Source of the DNA: Physcia stellaris
Taxonomy: Eukaryota > Ascomycota > Lecanoromycetes > Caliciales > Physciaceae
Direction: 5' to 3'
DNA length: 64,000 nt
NCBI GenBank assembly: GCA_018902385.1
Contig: JABSSW010000043.1
Coordinates: forward strand, 310,001-374,000
This document shows positions 1 through 10,920 of the stretch, piece after piece. The position numbers and the translations under genes are program-made. The notes beneath the pieces were generated by a model, which was not told the DNA's origin, did not search any database, and saw nothing but the letters and a program-made list of their open reading frames with translations. Position 1 is the first letter of the stretch. Every line of letters begins with the position of its first letter.

Positions 1-1620
1 GGTGGGAGGAGAATAGAAGAGTCGTGTGATGGGTCGAGGCGGAGCAATTGGAGCCTTGTGAATGTGAGTCAAGGCGACATTGACTCTATTAAAGCCGAAA
101 CGGAGTCAAGGCAGCAAACAAAGAAAAACGCAAAGTGTTGAAGGAAAGGTTGAATTGAGGGAGCATGTGAATGGCAAATGGGTCTCTGCCACATGATCGT
201 AAGCGCTGTTCTGCCTACGGGAGAAGACAATGGGGAGTGGAGTGAATGGTGATTGGTAATTGGTCAATGGGACTTTGCCATCAGCCGGATTGGTCACCAT
301 GTCCTTTGATGGCAATTGGCAGCTGGGCCCAACAAGAGCAATAATAATCCTCTAAATCCAAATGGTGAGTCACTATGCCTGGCGTTGGATGGATGGTGGG
401 AATCATCATCATATGAAAAGCGGGAACAGAGTCGAGCGATGTCAACCATTCTTAGCGTGCATTGGACCCTGAACCGCTCTCCTGTCTCAGTCTTGGCGTC
501 AGATGGAACTTGGCCACACTCTCTCTAGTCCGCCATCGCTTCCACTCGCTTCGGGCGCTGCTCTGCATGAACATAGGTCCACCTGTCTGTGCCTCAACAA
601 TACCAAACATAATGACTGGTGATGAATTGGGTCCAATTCAGGTGCAATGAGCCGTCGCTTTCCATGCTCATCCATCCATTATCGCATTGGGTCTGTCCGT
701 GTCCGAATGACGCGTCAAAATGGGGTCATGGCACTCAACAAAATCGACAAGTGACGGCTTTATGTGCCACTAACGCCGATCACAAGCCCATTCTCCTCAC
801 ACCCATTGCCCAAATCCGGGGCGTTCAATGGAAGAGGGGGAGATGAACCAGGTCCCGAGGCACCCTTCACACCCGGATGAACCACCACCATGAATCTTAC
901 GATTCTGTTGAGGGGGAGGGGGAGGTGGAGAAGGTCCGGAGATGACCAGGGTCACCAGGACAGGACAGCTGCCTTGGGCCGTTGACCGGGCTTTGGCAAT
1001 TCAACGAAACAATTGAGAATTAGACGCTACGCGGGCTGCTAAGCCGTCTCCGTTGTTAACTTGGGTAGGAGGTAAAATTGACTGCGCCTTTGCTGTCGGC
1101 CGTGTTGATGTAGCCTGGTTCAAACCTTGAAGCCCACTTTCGTCAATATCCCCTTTTTGGCTTTTCTGATAGATGGCTGAACGCGACCGCTCAACCGACA
1201 GGCACCAGCTCAGTTCTGGATCCCCCAATCGTTCACGGAAGCATTGTGCTCGGACGTTTCATGTCCTGGATCAGTGTCGCTGAACTTTTATGAAGACACC
1301 AACCGCTCACTAGCGTACATATTTGCGCCCACTCATGCAATGTTGAAAGGTGTAAATCCATCTCCCTGACATCAGGAAAGAGGATAACAGACAAGGTCCG
1401 CTCAAATGCTGTGATGATCGACGCAAGGTGCAAAGACAGACGGGAAAGATCATACAAGAATAGAAAGATCCTGTGCCCCGCGGGGATGCTGGCTCCGATG
1501 CCGCATATGCTCGCTAAGGGTATCCAGTGCACGAACAAGGAGGAACTGTCCATACCATCATCCAAACCCGAGCTAGTGTAAGCGCCAGAGCCATGAATCG
1601 GCTGGTCGATCATGTCAAAT
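1..1620. other. Non-coding flank, no gene seen
   Basis: Only short open stretches occur on either strand, with no recognisable family and no coherent splice pattern. The right end probably contains the 3' untranslated region of the zinc-knuckle gene, whose stop codon is at 1621-1623 on the minus strand. A part of a gene lying left of the window cannot be excluded. Confidence 0.5.
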
Positions 1621-2824
1621 TCAAGCCGGGCAGGCGGACTGAATGTGTCCGGGTTGTTTGCATTTGTAGCAGACACGTTCTGACGAGGCCTCCGTGGGAC
1701 AATCGCGGCTGAGGTGACCGACTTCTCCACCTGATCTCCAGTTAGCCTGAACAGTCAAGAGAGACCGAGGGATCTATCACAATTGTAGCATTTTTGACCT
1801 TGGGTACAATCGCGACTCATGTGACCGTAGCCTGCGATGATCAGCAGCGCTCCAGTAACGAGCCAGTGCGGAATGCATACCTCCGCATGAGTAGCAAGTC
1901 TGGCCTCCGCGACCACCACTTCCGTAACCGCCGCCGTAACCGCCTTGGTTTTGCCCATAGCCTCCATAACCACCTCCACCTTCGGTACAGTTACGCGCGA
2001 TGTGTCCTACCTTCCCGCACTTGTAGCACTCTTGGCCTCCACCGCCGCCATACGACCCTCCCGGTGCCGCGCCAAAGCCGCCTGCACTCCCACCGCCACC
2101 AGAGTTGGGACAATCACGGGATATATGACCAGCTAGAAAAGGAATCTCGGGTCAGTGTTCCGTGTTGGTGGGAGATACTACAGGCAGTTGGAGCAGATCT
2201 CATGCGAAGCACAGAAGAGAGGCCGCCACGAGTCCATGATTGCGGAATAGAAAGGGCTTACTTTCGCCGCAACGGTAGCACGATTTTTCCTTTTGGGGCT
2301 CGTTGCACTCGCGGCTCACATGGCCCTCCTGGCCACAATTGTAGCAGGTAGGAGTTCCACGCTCTAATTGATAGACGTCAGTCTTCGTCCTTCAGAGGAT
2401 AGGTGATCAATTTCATGAGACTCACTGGGACAATCGCGAGCTTGATGGGAAGAGTCGCCGCCTGAACACAGAGTATCATTAGCATGACTTGGATACTTGA
2501 AGCTATAACGGTGCCATTCGGCGCTTCCGATGAGAGTGCACCATGTGGTCGGTCCTTTAGATTTCGCTAGAGCGATTTACGCATGCCAGGAGACTAGGCA
2601 TCCACAATACGATTTGTAAGATGCGCAGGTCTCGGAATATGCGCTCTTGAGGAATCGGACTCGAACGACCAACGATAGGTTGAGAAGTGAAGGGCATGTT
2701 GTACAAGGGGAAGCAAGTTTGTTGGAGCATTGCTGTAGGGAGGTATTGCACGAAGAGCGATAGCTGGTCGAGTAAATGACTCACAGTTAAAGCAACCTCG
2801 ACCGCCAGGAGCCTGGAAATCCAT
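1621..2824 (-). CDS. GIS2: Zinc-knuckle nucleic-acid-binding protein (Gis2/Byr3/CNBP type), six exons
   Basis: Six exons: 2785-2824, 2426-2461, 2262-2363, 1881-2132, 1781-1831 and 1621-1730. Together they give 591 nt, 196 residues, with clean GT-AG introns (323, 62, 129, 49 and 50 bp). The protein starts [14 protein letters not shown] and carries seven CX2CX4HX4C zinc knuckles, for example [28 protein letters not shown] and [15 protein letters not shown] Gly-rich spacer lies around knuckle 4. Seven knuckles and this length match yeast Gis2, an RNA- and single-stranded-DNA-binding protein linked to cap-independent translation and stress granules. All five introns are phase 1. Introns 1 and 5 split the second Cys codon of a knuckle, while 3 and 4 fall within three residues after it. 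No key Cys or His is missing. The function is inferred from the family. Confidence 0.93.
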
Positions 2825-3722
2825 GGTGTCTGATCTTGAGCCTGGGTAAAATTAGCCGAAAAGAGTTCGAGATTTAGGTGGTGAAAAGTGGGCGAAAGAT
2901 CATATAGTACTTTCAGTACTGAGAGACATACCGCGCAAATCCGATGTACAAAACCGATACTACTTCAAAAATAGCGCAATGCAGAAGAACGAGAGCAATC
3001 CGGTGAATGGGTTCGAGAGCGAGTTTGGTGAAGAGCGAGGTGAAAGTGAAAATTTGTGGTGGGGGCAACCTAAGATCCGGTTTAGCCAGGAACCGAAATA
3101 AACTTCCATTGTTGATTTAACCGATCGCGCTATATGGGATTTTATCCGATTGGGCGCTGCAGCCTTCCTCCGCTTTCTCCACACTGTCAGTACTTTAGTC
3201 CGTTGAGCCTCAAGTTCAACATCTCTGCCATCACTCACGCCAACCTCGGAATCTCTCGACCCGTCTTGTTCAACAGTGCAGGGTCAACACAAGTCTGCTT
3301 CTAACTGTCTTGACCGTACTCCACCATGCATTCGGGCCTTGGAGCATTGGAAAAGATCAGAGTTTCAGGTCAACTGAACCATAAGATATACATGGTGCCT
3401 CGCCTGCAGAACATGCAAACAGTGAAGAAGTCAATACCCAAGCTTGAGGGACCTAGTTGACATAGTGGCGAAAGTACGCCTCCAGCACCTGATCAGATAC
3501 CTGATCAGATTGATGCCGGACATGAGCGTCAAACCATATATGACGTTCCCACCGTGTGCTCTGACATTACCGCTACCGAGGACAACTCTGATGATGCCTA
3601 CCCTGCTCCTATAAAACTCCTGCAATGCGTCCCCAGCCCAGCTTCAACCGCAATGTATGGCAACATGCCCGGACAACGCCACGCTGAATCGCACAAGATG
3701 CACAAGATCGCAAAGGACGTCC
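2825..3722. other. Intergenic region upstream of the zinc-knuckle gene
   Basis: About 0.9 kb between the start of the zinc-knuckle gene and the stop of the PFKFB gene; both are on the minus strand. It should contain the promoter and 5' leader of the zinc-knuckle gene and the 3' end of PFKFB. A minus-strand open stretch at 2960-3238 resembles no family I know and is probably leader sequence. Confidence 0.5.
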
Positions 3723-6245
3723 TCAGTAAGAGGTTTGATAGAGAGCCCGACGTAGTTGGTAGTCAGGCACCAGATCAAACCACTCGCTGTCGGGGTTGTA
3801 GCGGTACGCTTTGAAATCAACCCCATATGGTTTCTAGCGCAGCGATTAGATGTGTCACGACCATCGTCTTCTCGAGGGTAAGCTTACCGGTTCCATCATA
3901 TACAGCAGGCCCAGTGGAACGTCTAGATCCGCCACGTCATTTCTGTTAAGGCCTTTGAAATATGCTAGCAGCACCCGGGCAATTGAACGGTGGCCCACAA
4001 GCAGCACGTGGTCCGTCATTCGTTCTATCTCGACAATCACCGCTCGAAGGCGATTGATGATGTCGAGATAGCTTTCGCCGCCCGCTCCAGGGTATCGGTA
4101 ATGCAGCTTGTCCCGCCTCCGCAGCTCGTACTCGTCATGGTGCTGTGTCTTTATTTCTTCGTAAGTTAGACCCTCCATTGACCCTGCATTCAGCTCATCC
4201 AACATGCGCATTTGCTTGATATCAAAGTCTTCTTCATCGAAGTACTGCGCCGTTTGGATGCTTCGCTTGAGCATCGAAGTCCAAACGCAAAAGCTTTTGC
4301 TACTGTTGTCGCTCTCCGCTGAGGTGTACTCCGGATTTGGAGGTGTAGTGTCACCTGGACGCGGGGAAAATGAGTGGACATGGCTTTGAACTGTTGGCGA
4401 GCGTCCCAAGCCTCGCGCTCATGCTTGATGAATTTGGTCAAAGCCTGTCCGTAACGCAGACCCACTTTGCTAAGATCTGAGTCGCCTCCGATCTTGCCAT
4501 TGACGTTATCCATGGATTCCCCATGTCGTGTAATCCAGATTTGCCTTGCGGACAGATTAAAATTGAGTAGATAGTAGACTGTTTGAGCGGAGAGGAAGCC
4601 CCGGATCTGATGTGAAACGACTTTACGCCCAACATCGATCATCTGCGAGCGAATGAGCTAAACTTGTCTGGGACTTCAAACAACACCTGTGCGAAGAGAT
4701 TCACCTGGACATAGGGCATATTGTTGCGCTCCTCGTGCTCGCCAAGAGGTACATACTTCTTTTCATAGAGAGAAACACGCTTCTTGAAGTCGGCCAAAGC
4801 TGTAACAGGATCATGGTCTCGATAGTCTGGCCCCGAAAGCTTCAACCGCATGTTCGACTCTAGTAACTAGTCCCTCGTCAATATGATGCTTGCACTTGAG
4901 ACTTTCCCACGTACATTCTCATCAATACAGAGAGATTCTAGGAATAGCACTCCAAGCTCGGGACCGGCACGGTCGCGGATGCGTTCCATAATGAGTTTCC
5001 TCCGTTCAAGCGTACTGTTGGTTGCGTCAAAGATCCCTACGGATCCGCCTTGATCAAGTATGTAGTCCAGGAGCTCATCCAGTGTTGCCATCGCAAGCTC
5101 CTCTCGCAATTTAGAGGCTGCGGCATTCTCAGGGTCAAAAAATTGAGCGGATTGGTCCTGGGGCTCAAGACTCGGAACTTCCCCTGGTCTGGAAGTCGTC
5201 ACTGCTTCTACCGCGCCATTGCTCGACTGGTCTGTTACAGGTCCTATGAACTGACTCACTGTCCTCAGCTTTCCAAGAGCTGGTGGAACGAAATCATCAT
5301 CCGTCGAACCATGAGAGTTTGGTTTACCGTTAACCAGAACCTGTGCGGTCAAAGCAGGTGGTGGGAGAAGTTTATGTTGTGTCAAGATTCGATTGAGAGA
5401 ATTGGCGGTGGAGCTTGACGGTTGTAGGCCCTCACGAGGCTTCGCTGTTGATGGTCGTGACGGCCCATTTGCGGCCTCTCTCCTCCTCTCGCCAACGTTG
5501 AATATCCTCGTATCGTGTTGGAGCCAATTCAGGTACCTCGTGATTTTCTTCGTAATATAGCTCTTGCCCCTAGCCGGTAAGCCCACTGTGCGTAAATTAG
5601 TATTCAGCCTTTCCATACACAATTAAACGTTGAGCTCCGAAAAGACTTACCCATCACAATGACGAGCTTCGATCCGACGTCTCGTTGCGCAATCCGCCCG
5701 TCAGGGGACACTCGTGATTTAGTAAGCCCAGGAATGTCGAGAGTAGTAGGCCGACTTCGAGAAGCAGTGATTGAGCCGGAGTCTTGCCGACGTGGAGGCC
5801 TGGTCGTAGTGTAAGCAACGCACTCGCAATCATCGTACGCGCGGCGGTTTTCAGTAAGTGACCGGGACCAGGAAGGCGTGTCCCCACCAAGATGCGGAAA
5901 GCTGACTTACATCTTGGGGCTGTTTGGCGCTGTTGTGGCCGGAGTGTCTGTCAAGGCAGCACCTAGATTGGCACGGTGCGGCGCTAGCGAACCGCCATCT
6001 GAAGTCTTTGATGGAGGTAGTCTATCTTTCATGCTTTTGAAGGTGTCGGCTTCCTCAAGGGTAGGTATACCATCATCTGAGGAAGGGTTGGACGGAGGGG
6101 ACTGGTAATTCATGATGGCCGTCTTTGCCATACCTGAATGCTGGCTCTGCTTGCGCGGGAAGGTTGTACGTGAATTCGGGTCTGCTGGGAGAGGCTCGGT
6201 GTCCATTGCAGGTGAGGAAGCTTGATCGTCGCCTAACAGTGGCAT
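3723..6245 (-). CDS. 6-phosphofructo-2-kinase / fructose-2,6-bisphosphatase (one apparent frameshift)
   Basis: A bifunctional cytosolic enzyme that makes and degrades fructose-2,6-bisphosphate, the allosteric switch between glycolysis and gluconeogenesis. Exons: 5911-6245, 5651-5799, 4915-5585, 4705-4866, 3888-4642 and 3723-3833. The kinase half has the P-loop GLPARGKS (about residue 163) and FDATNSTLERR. A disordered insert of about 100 residues follows FNVGERRR. The phosphatase half has the catalytic RHGES (His near 479), LDELNAG and the second His in LLVGHRS, so both activities look possible. The N-terminus (about 110 residues) is Ser/Pro-rich and probably regulatory. In exon 5 the frame changes at the run of four G at 4363-4366 (plus strand). 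One more base would restore THFPPRPGD-type sequence and a 727-residue protein. No intron explains it. An ATG 33 nt upstream (6278) is an alternative start. Confidence 0.9.
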
Positions 6246-7369
6246 CGCTAGATGTTTATGAGGGGCGGCAAGGCGCAAAGACCTTTATGAGGGGATCGGT
6301 GATGGGAAAAAGTCGGTGTGTTTTGAGCACAGTAAGATATGAGTGGCTGATGACAGAGTCAAAAGGTGATGCTCTGGCAGAGCTACAGGGTTTTATCACT
6401 CCATGCTTGTGTGTTGACTCTGTTGAGGATGACTGTTTGGACAGAAATCGAAATTCCCCCAATGGGACCCTTGTTTTCCGCTGACGCAGTTTCGCATGTG
6501 TTAGCCTTCTAGAAGGTTTCCATTTTCGGCTGGCTTCGTCGATCTTAATCGCGCCTCGACTTCTTTTGCGGGGAAATCTATGCGATGCGGTGCAGCAAAG
6601 ATGGGAATCCAAGATGCAAGCACAGCAGTGTGCTTGGTGAGTACTGTTCAAAAAGACCTTTCTCGATTGATCAATCTGCCTTCAGCTTTGGGGTCCGACA
6701 GCCTGCTCTTTAGGACTATTCGTATGGACCAATCACAGCAACGTAACTTGGCCCGTGGACTGCAGTCGTCCGTTCCTCTTTCGTTGAGTCACCGAAACCA
6801 TGCAGTCGGTGATACTTACAACTTCTCATTCACCACCCCTCGCCAAACCTATCTCGTCGCCTTCCACCGGCTGACAGAAACGTCAGAGCGGCTTCACCGA
6901 TCCTTCTCTAAAAAAAAATGGGGCGGTCATCAAATTCCGCCAAGGTGAATGCTGGTGCGGCCATTCACAGAGCGACGAATTTGCGAGGTTGGGCTGTATG
7001 GCAATGAAACTGATTCCCGCTCGTTTGTCAGCGTCCCTAGTTGAGCTAGTATGCCGCAGAGTCCGGGGTTCGTCATTATTGCAGCCCTTCGTCAGCTCAC
7101 TCCCTGCGCAGCGCGTGTGTTGAAGCTTCATAGCTCGCCTTGCCGGATCGCGGTACTCAAAATCTGTCAACTGGCCTCAGGATCATCCAGAGTGCACCAT
7201 TGGCACGCGTAATCCGAGTATCACACAACTGGGAGAGTCGCAATCAAATTGCGAGACATGCCATACCCAAGATTCGAGGAACAAAAAGTGGTCAGTTGTG
7301 CAAAACAGCATGGACAGGATCAAACGGTGGATCCTTGATTGATTTCGATCTTGAAAGTCGCGCGTGCTC
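6246..7369. other. Intergenic region upstream of PFKFB
   Basis: About 1.1 kb upstream of the PFKFB start and downstream of the DUF202 gene. A plus-strand open stretch at 6580-6948 has no family resemblance and is judged spurious. I see no tRNA or conserved element. Confidence 0.45.
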
Positions 7370-7898
7370 TTAAGCATCGCCAAGCTTGATCGTTAAGCCA
7401 AGCAAGCACCCATATGCAGCCATTGACAGCGCTGTAAGGACAACGACGACGTTACCGCTCGTCCTGAACTTCTTCCTGTTCAATCCGTCCTCGCCTATCT
7501 CGGAGAAGAATTGTTTGTTTCCTTGTTGCCTTCGTAGTAGACTGATGAGTAGGATGCCTGCTCCATAGATGGCGAACAAAGCCCCAATGCTGTAGAACTC
7601 CGCTGTGAAGATCTTCAAAATAATCCTAGACCTACAGTCAGAGCCCTATCGTCAGAACACCGTGGTCAGCGCATGTCGCTCACAGCGAGAAGGAGAATTG
7701 CCCCAAAGCTGTTCGAATGTAGGCACCCTCAAATGTCCGCTGCGCAGCCCGCATCTCGACGAGCTCATCATTCGTGAGGACAACTGAACGCGCTCGATGT
7801 AAACGCAGATGGTATCGGTCCTGGGCGCCTGCCTACTGGCGGTCACTACAGTTCCGCTCCAAGAGCTCTTGCCGCAGGAAAGAACTCACCTCGAACAT
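7370..7898 (-). CDS. DUF202-family small membrane protein
   Basis: Three exons: 7890-7898 (MFE), 7684-7832 and 7370-7625; 414 nt, 137 residues. The middle exon reads LTNDELVEMRAAQRTFEGAY followed by IRTALGQFSFSL. The Arg-Thr-Phe-Glu-x-x-Tyr-x-Arg-Thr-Ala-Leu core is the DUF202 signature as I know it from fungal proteins. The last exon adds LKIFTAEFYSIGALFAIYGA (start of a membrane segment), a basic loop (LLRRQQGNKQ) and a second hydrophobic segment, VVVVLTALSMAAYGCLLG. The family is a membrane protein of unknown function, with bacterial relatives such as YidH. The acceptor of exon 2 could instead lie 9 nt further in (CAG before GAC). The three-residue first exon is the least certain part; other upstream exons are possible. 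Confidence 0.75.
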
Positions 7899-8391
7899 GA
7901 CGCGAGATTATTGGACTCCTGTAACGCTACAGGTAAAAGTTCAGACTTATAAATTCGGGGCAGTGGAGGGTTTGCGAAAAAAGCTCCAACAATCCTCAGA
8001 GGGTGGAGAGTAGAACTAACGCCAAGAAACAGGGTTAACGATGCTGAACCCTACTTAAATCAATAATCTCCTTCTCCAGCCAGCAAGATTGCGATAAACA
8101 CAACCGTGTCCGATTGGATGGACGAGCAAGGTGCCGTGAACGATGCCGACTACATGTACCCATTGCTTAGACACCAGACAATACTATATAATTAATCGGT
8201 GGTCTAATGGATTGATCCGCACGGTGTCTAGGACGATGGCGCTTAATTTACGACCGAATGACGAAATCCTCCCAAAGTGGTGGTGAAGGTACCCATCAAT
8301 GATTTTTAAGCAAGATGGATACAGCCGTTCCATGCTCATATCCGTCTCCTGTGTTGAGAACCACAGCAGACCTCAAATTTAATAGATAACC
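7899..8391. promoter_or_regulatory. Shared upstream region of the divergent DUF202 and GST genes
   Basis: About 490 bp separate the divergent starts of the DUF202 gene (-) and the glutathione transferase gene (+), so this stretch must serve both promoters. An AT-rich patch (ACTATATAATTAATC, 8181-8195) lies about 200 bp before the GST start. No specific factor site is claimed. Confidence 0.4.
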
Positions 8392-9150
8392 ATGCCTCCT
8401 CCAGACGCCGACCTCTACCCTACCGCCAGCGGTCCTGCAAAAGTCATCGTCGACGCCCACAGTGCCGAGCAAAGTCTCAAGCTCTACTCAGGCTGGTTCT
8501 GCCCGTTCGTTCAGCGAGTGTGGATCGTTCTCGAAGAAAAGAAAATCCCGTACCAATACATTGAAGTAAATCCGTACCATAAGCCCGAGTCGCTTCTTTC
8601 GCTCAATCCTCGCGGGCTTGTGCCAACCTTAGCATATGAAAACAAGCCGCTGTACGAGTCGACAGTCATCTGCGAGTTCCTCGAGGATGCTTACCCTGAT
8701 TACGGCGTCAAGCTGTTACCCGCAGAACCGTATCTACGCGCGAGGATGAGGATCTGGGTCGATTTTGTTAGTACGAGGGTTTTGCCTGCATTCCATAGAT
8801 TCCTCCAGTTCCAGCCGGGTCAGCAGGGTGAAAAGACAATTGAAGATGTGCGGAGTGGCTTTCTAGACACTCTGAGACAATTTGCTGAGGCAATGGATGA
8901 GGAAGGGCCTTTCTTCCTCGGAAAGGACCCTACACTCGTTGACTATGTCTTAGCACCTTGGGCGGTAAGGCTATGGATCTTCGATCATTTCAAGGAGGGG
9001 GGCTTAGGGCTACCAGGCGAGGGAAAAGGCCAACAAGACGAGAAGAGCTGGGCGAGATTCAGGAAATGGCTAGGGGCCATTGAAGGGCGCAAAAGTATTG
9101 TTGAGACCACCAGTGACAGACAAAACTACTTGCCAATCTATCAAAGATAG
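8392..9150 (+). CDS. Glutathione S-transferase, omega-like
   Basis: A single-exon gene of 252 residues. Residues about 28-105 form a thioredoxin-fold GST domain: LKLYSGWFCPFVQRVWIVLE has the omega-type CPF active site (Cys near residue 37), followed by NPRGLVPTLAYENKPLYEST, where the Val-Pro and the Glu-Ser-Thr are the usual glutathione-binding positions. Residues about 115-245 are the all-helical C-terminal domain. A catalytic Cys instead of Ser or Tyr suggests thiol transferase or dehydroascorbate-reductase-like activity, as in omega and GTT-like fungal enzymes. There is no signal peptide, so it is probably cytosolic. It starts at the first ATG of the frame (ATGCCTCCTCCAGAC). The neighbours give no hint of a substrate. 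Confidence 0.93.
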   Translation: MPPPDADLYPTASGPAKVIVDAHSAEQSLKLYSGWFCPFVQRVWIVLEEKKIPYQYIEVNPYHKPESLLSLNPRGLVPTLAYENKPLYESTVICEFLEDAYPDYGVKLLPAEPYLRARMRIWVDFVSTRVLPAFHRFLQFQPGQQGEKTIEDVRSGFLDTLRQFAEAMDEEGPFFLGKDPTLVDYVLAPWAVRLWIFDHFKEGGLGLPGEGKGQQDEKSWARFRKWLGAIEGRKSIVETTSDRQNYLPIYQR

Positions 9151-9527
9151 TAAGTTACATATACCAGTGCAGGAGGCTTGAGGAGGAAGAGTAGTGCTGA
9201 TCTTTGAACAGCGCAGAAAATACGGCTCAAAGTGAATTGGCAAAAGCCACCAGAGAGGGCAAAGGTGTACCCTAGGATAACATGAACATTTCTCAAAACA
9301 TACTCCGCGACAGGTTTGGGCCGCGGCAACAATAACATGCCATATGGTTGGCGCTTTCAGTCGTACGGATTGAGACAGAAGCAAGCTGTCGATCGGCACT
9401 GGTCAGTAAAGCCTTATTAACGTACATGAGCAAATTGATGAATCTAGTCCGAGGTCTGTTACAACTTGGCGAATCATTTTCAGTACAATATCTCTGCACT
9501 GCCTTTAAGCCTTTCCGTTCGTGCCTC
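9151..9527. other. Convergent intergenic spacer
   Basis: About 380 bp between the stop of the GST gene (+) and the stop of the hypothetical gene (-). It should hold both 3' ends. Nothing else is recognised. Confidence 0.5.
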
Positions 9528-10920
9528 TTAGGTAATGGTCAAGAAGAAACTGTGATAGTCACTCCTTGCGGTAATGCGTCCGACCCTAAATCCAAGACTA
9601 TCAGCAAGTCTGTTTCTGGTGTAAAGGTTGGAAAAACAACCAGTCAAGCCTTCATGTCTTCTTCGTCGTCCACTCAGCTGCACTGGTCGCTGCCCATGAT
9701 AGGCTCTTCCGCCTCTTGCTGGCAACAATGGATGCCTAACACAGACATTCAATAGCGTATCCAGCGCCGTTTGGATCTGGGCCCAGCTCAATGTCACAGC
9801 AGCGGCCGCCGTAATGACGACGTTGCAGGTATCTAGATGCCGACAGTCAGCACCGCTGAATGTTTGAACCAGTCAACGTACTAGAAGACAGTGTTTTTGC
9901 TACTCCTGAGACCAAGTTAATCGTGCCACTATCCACACCAAGTTCTCCCCATTCCACCTGCGCACAATCGACTTCTTTCGGACTTCCTAGTTTGGCATCG
10001 CATTCGTATGTCATCTCGTCCTCGCCCAATGGGTCGCCGGCATTAGACCACCACGGCGTGTTTCCTCCAGTCCGCATTCGTATTGACTGCGAAGTATAGA
10101 AGTGAGCTCGTCTTGCAAGCTGCTGGCGCTTGGCACTGCCTGGTGAGGTATGGCTCCAAGCATTCCGCACGGAGTCTGCAAGCAGGAGGGCAATCGACGG
10201 GTCTGTATTACCGGGTGAAGGATTCTTATAATCTCGACCGGTTATTGATACGGTGAGGAAGGCTGTCGATGGCGCTAGGCGTTCAGAGCAGATTAGCCAA
10301 ACCTGTTACTCACGCAAATGAACGATAAGGAGCACGACAGATAGATATGCAAAGCAATCTTGCGATCGGCTTACGATAAGAATCCAACAGACGGACGCTT
10401 GATGTCGAGCTCATCACGTAACTTAGTAGGTTCGCAATGTTGTGCGTGACGAAGCCTCCTCGGCCGCTGGCAGCTACACATGCAATTTGGAGCCAACCTA
10501 CCATGCCTCGAATGTCGTTCGGTGTGGCCATGTACGTATGGATACTCGTCGGACTGGCGACTTCTACCGAGATCACGCAAGCACCTGGGTTTCAGCATTA
10601 AGTGAGACGAGGAAAATAGCTATCGGACATCCTATATACCATGCTCTATGCTGAACGGCAAGGCAAACCTAGCTCCACTGGTGTCAACGGTATACGGGAC
10701 CGCGGACGTCCCGACTGGTAATGCCCTTCCAGCGACATTGCAGTCAGCTGGCTCAACGTCCTTTGCGTAGCGCTGGTCGCATATATAGAAGTCTGGGAGG
10801 GTGGGAGGAACGGCCGGGAGGTATGAGGGCACTCGAGAGCTGAGCATCGTCTTTACCCTATTGACGACCCACAGCAATGTAGCTGAAGGATCTCCAAGAC
10901 CGTTCTTTTGAAGGAGTTTT
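9528..10920 (-). CDS. Hypothetical fungal protein, probably secreted, 5' end unresolved
   Basis: Four exons join in frame: up to about 10920 down to 10640, 10375-10584, 9882-10274 and 9528-9832, with introns of 55, 100 and 49 bp. I know of no Pfam name. The segments VEPADCNVAGRALPVGTSAV, ATPNDIRGMVGWLQIACVAA, GRGGFVTHNIANLLSYVM, then a C-terminal CNVVITAAAAVTLSWAQIQT and GGRAYHG, resemble a layout I associate with uncharacterised secreted ascomycete proteins: spaced single Cys, a central GGFVT block, and a C-terminal Cys-Asn-Val. The middle exon is polar, with WWSNAGDPLGEDEMTYECD. The first exon cannot be extended past 10922 in frame, so an upstream exon, perhaps with a signal peptide near 11180 (MNPCSFLSLFSTTGLCS), is missing. 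Frame continuity across three introns supports a real gene; function unknown. Confidence 0.6.

Noticed and set aside
1794-2351. 185-codon plus-strand ORF
   Set aside because: Antisense of the zinc-knuckle exons; its Arg/His-rich content is the mirror of the Gly-rich coding strand.
5050-5418. 122-codon plus-strand ORF
   Set aside because: Lies opposite the PFKFB kinase exon, whose motifs fix the true strand.
6580-6948. 122-codon plus-strand ORF upstream of PFKFB
   Set aside because: No family resemblance, no splice continuation, and it sits in a promoter region.
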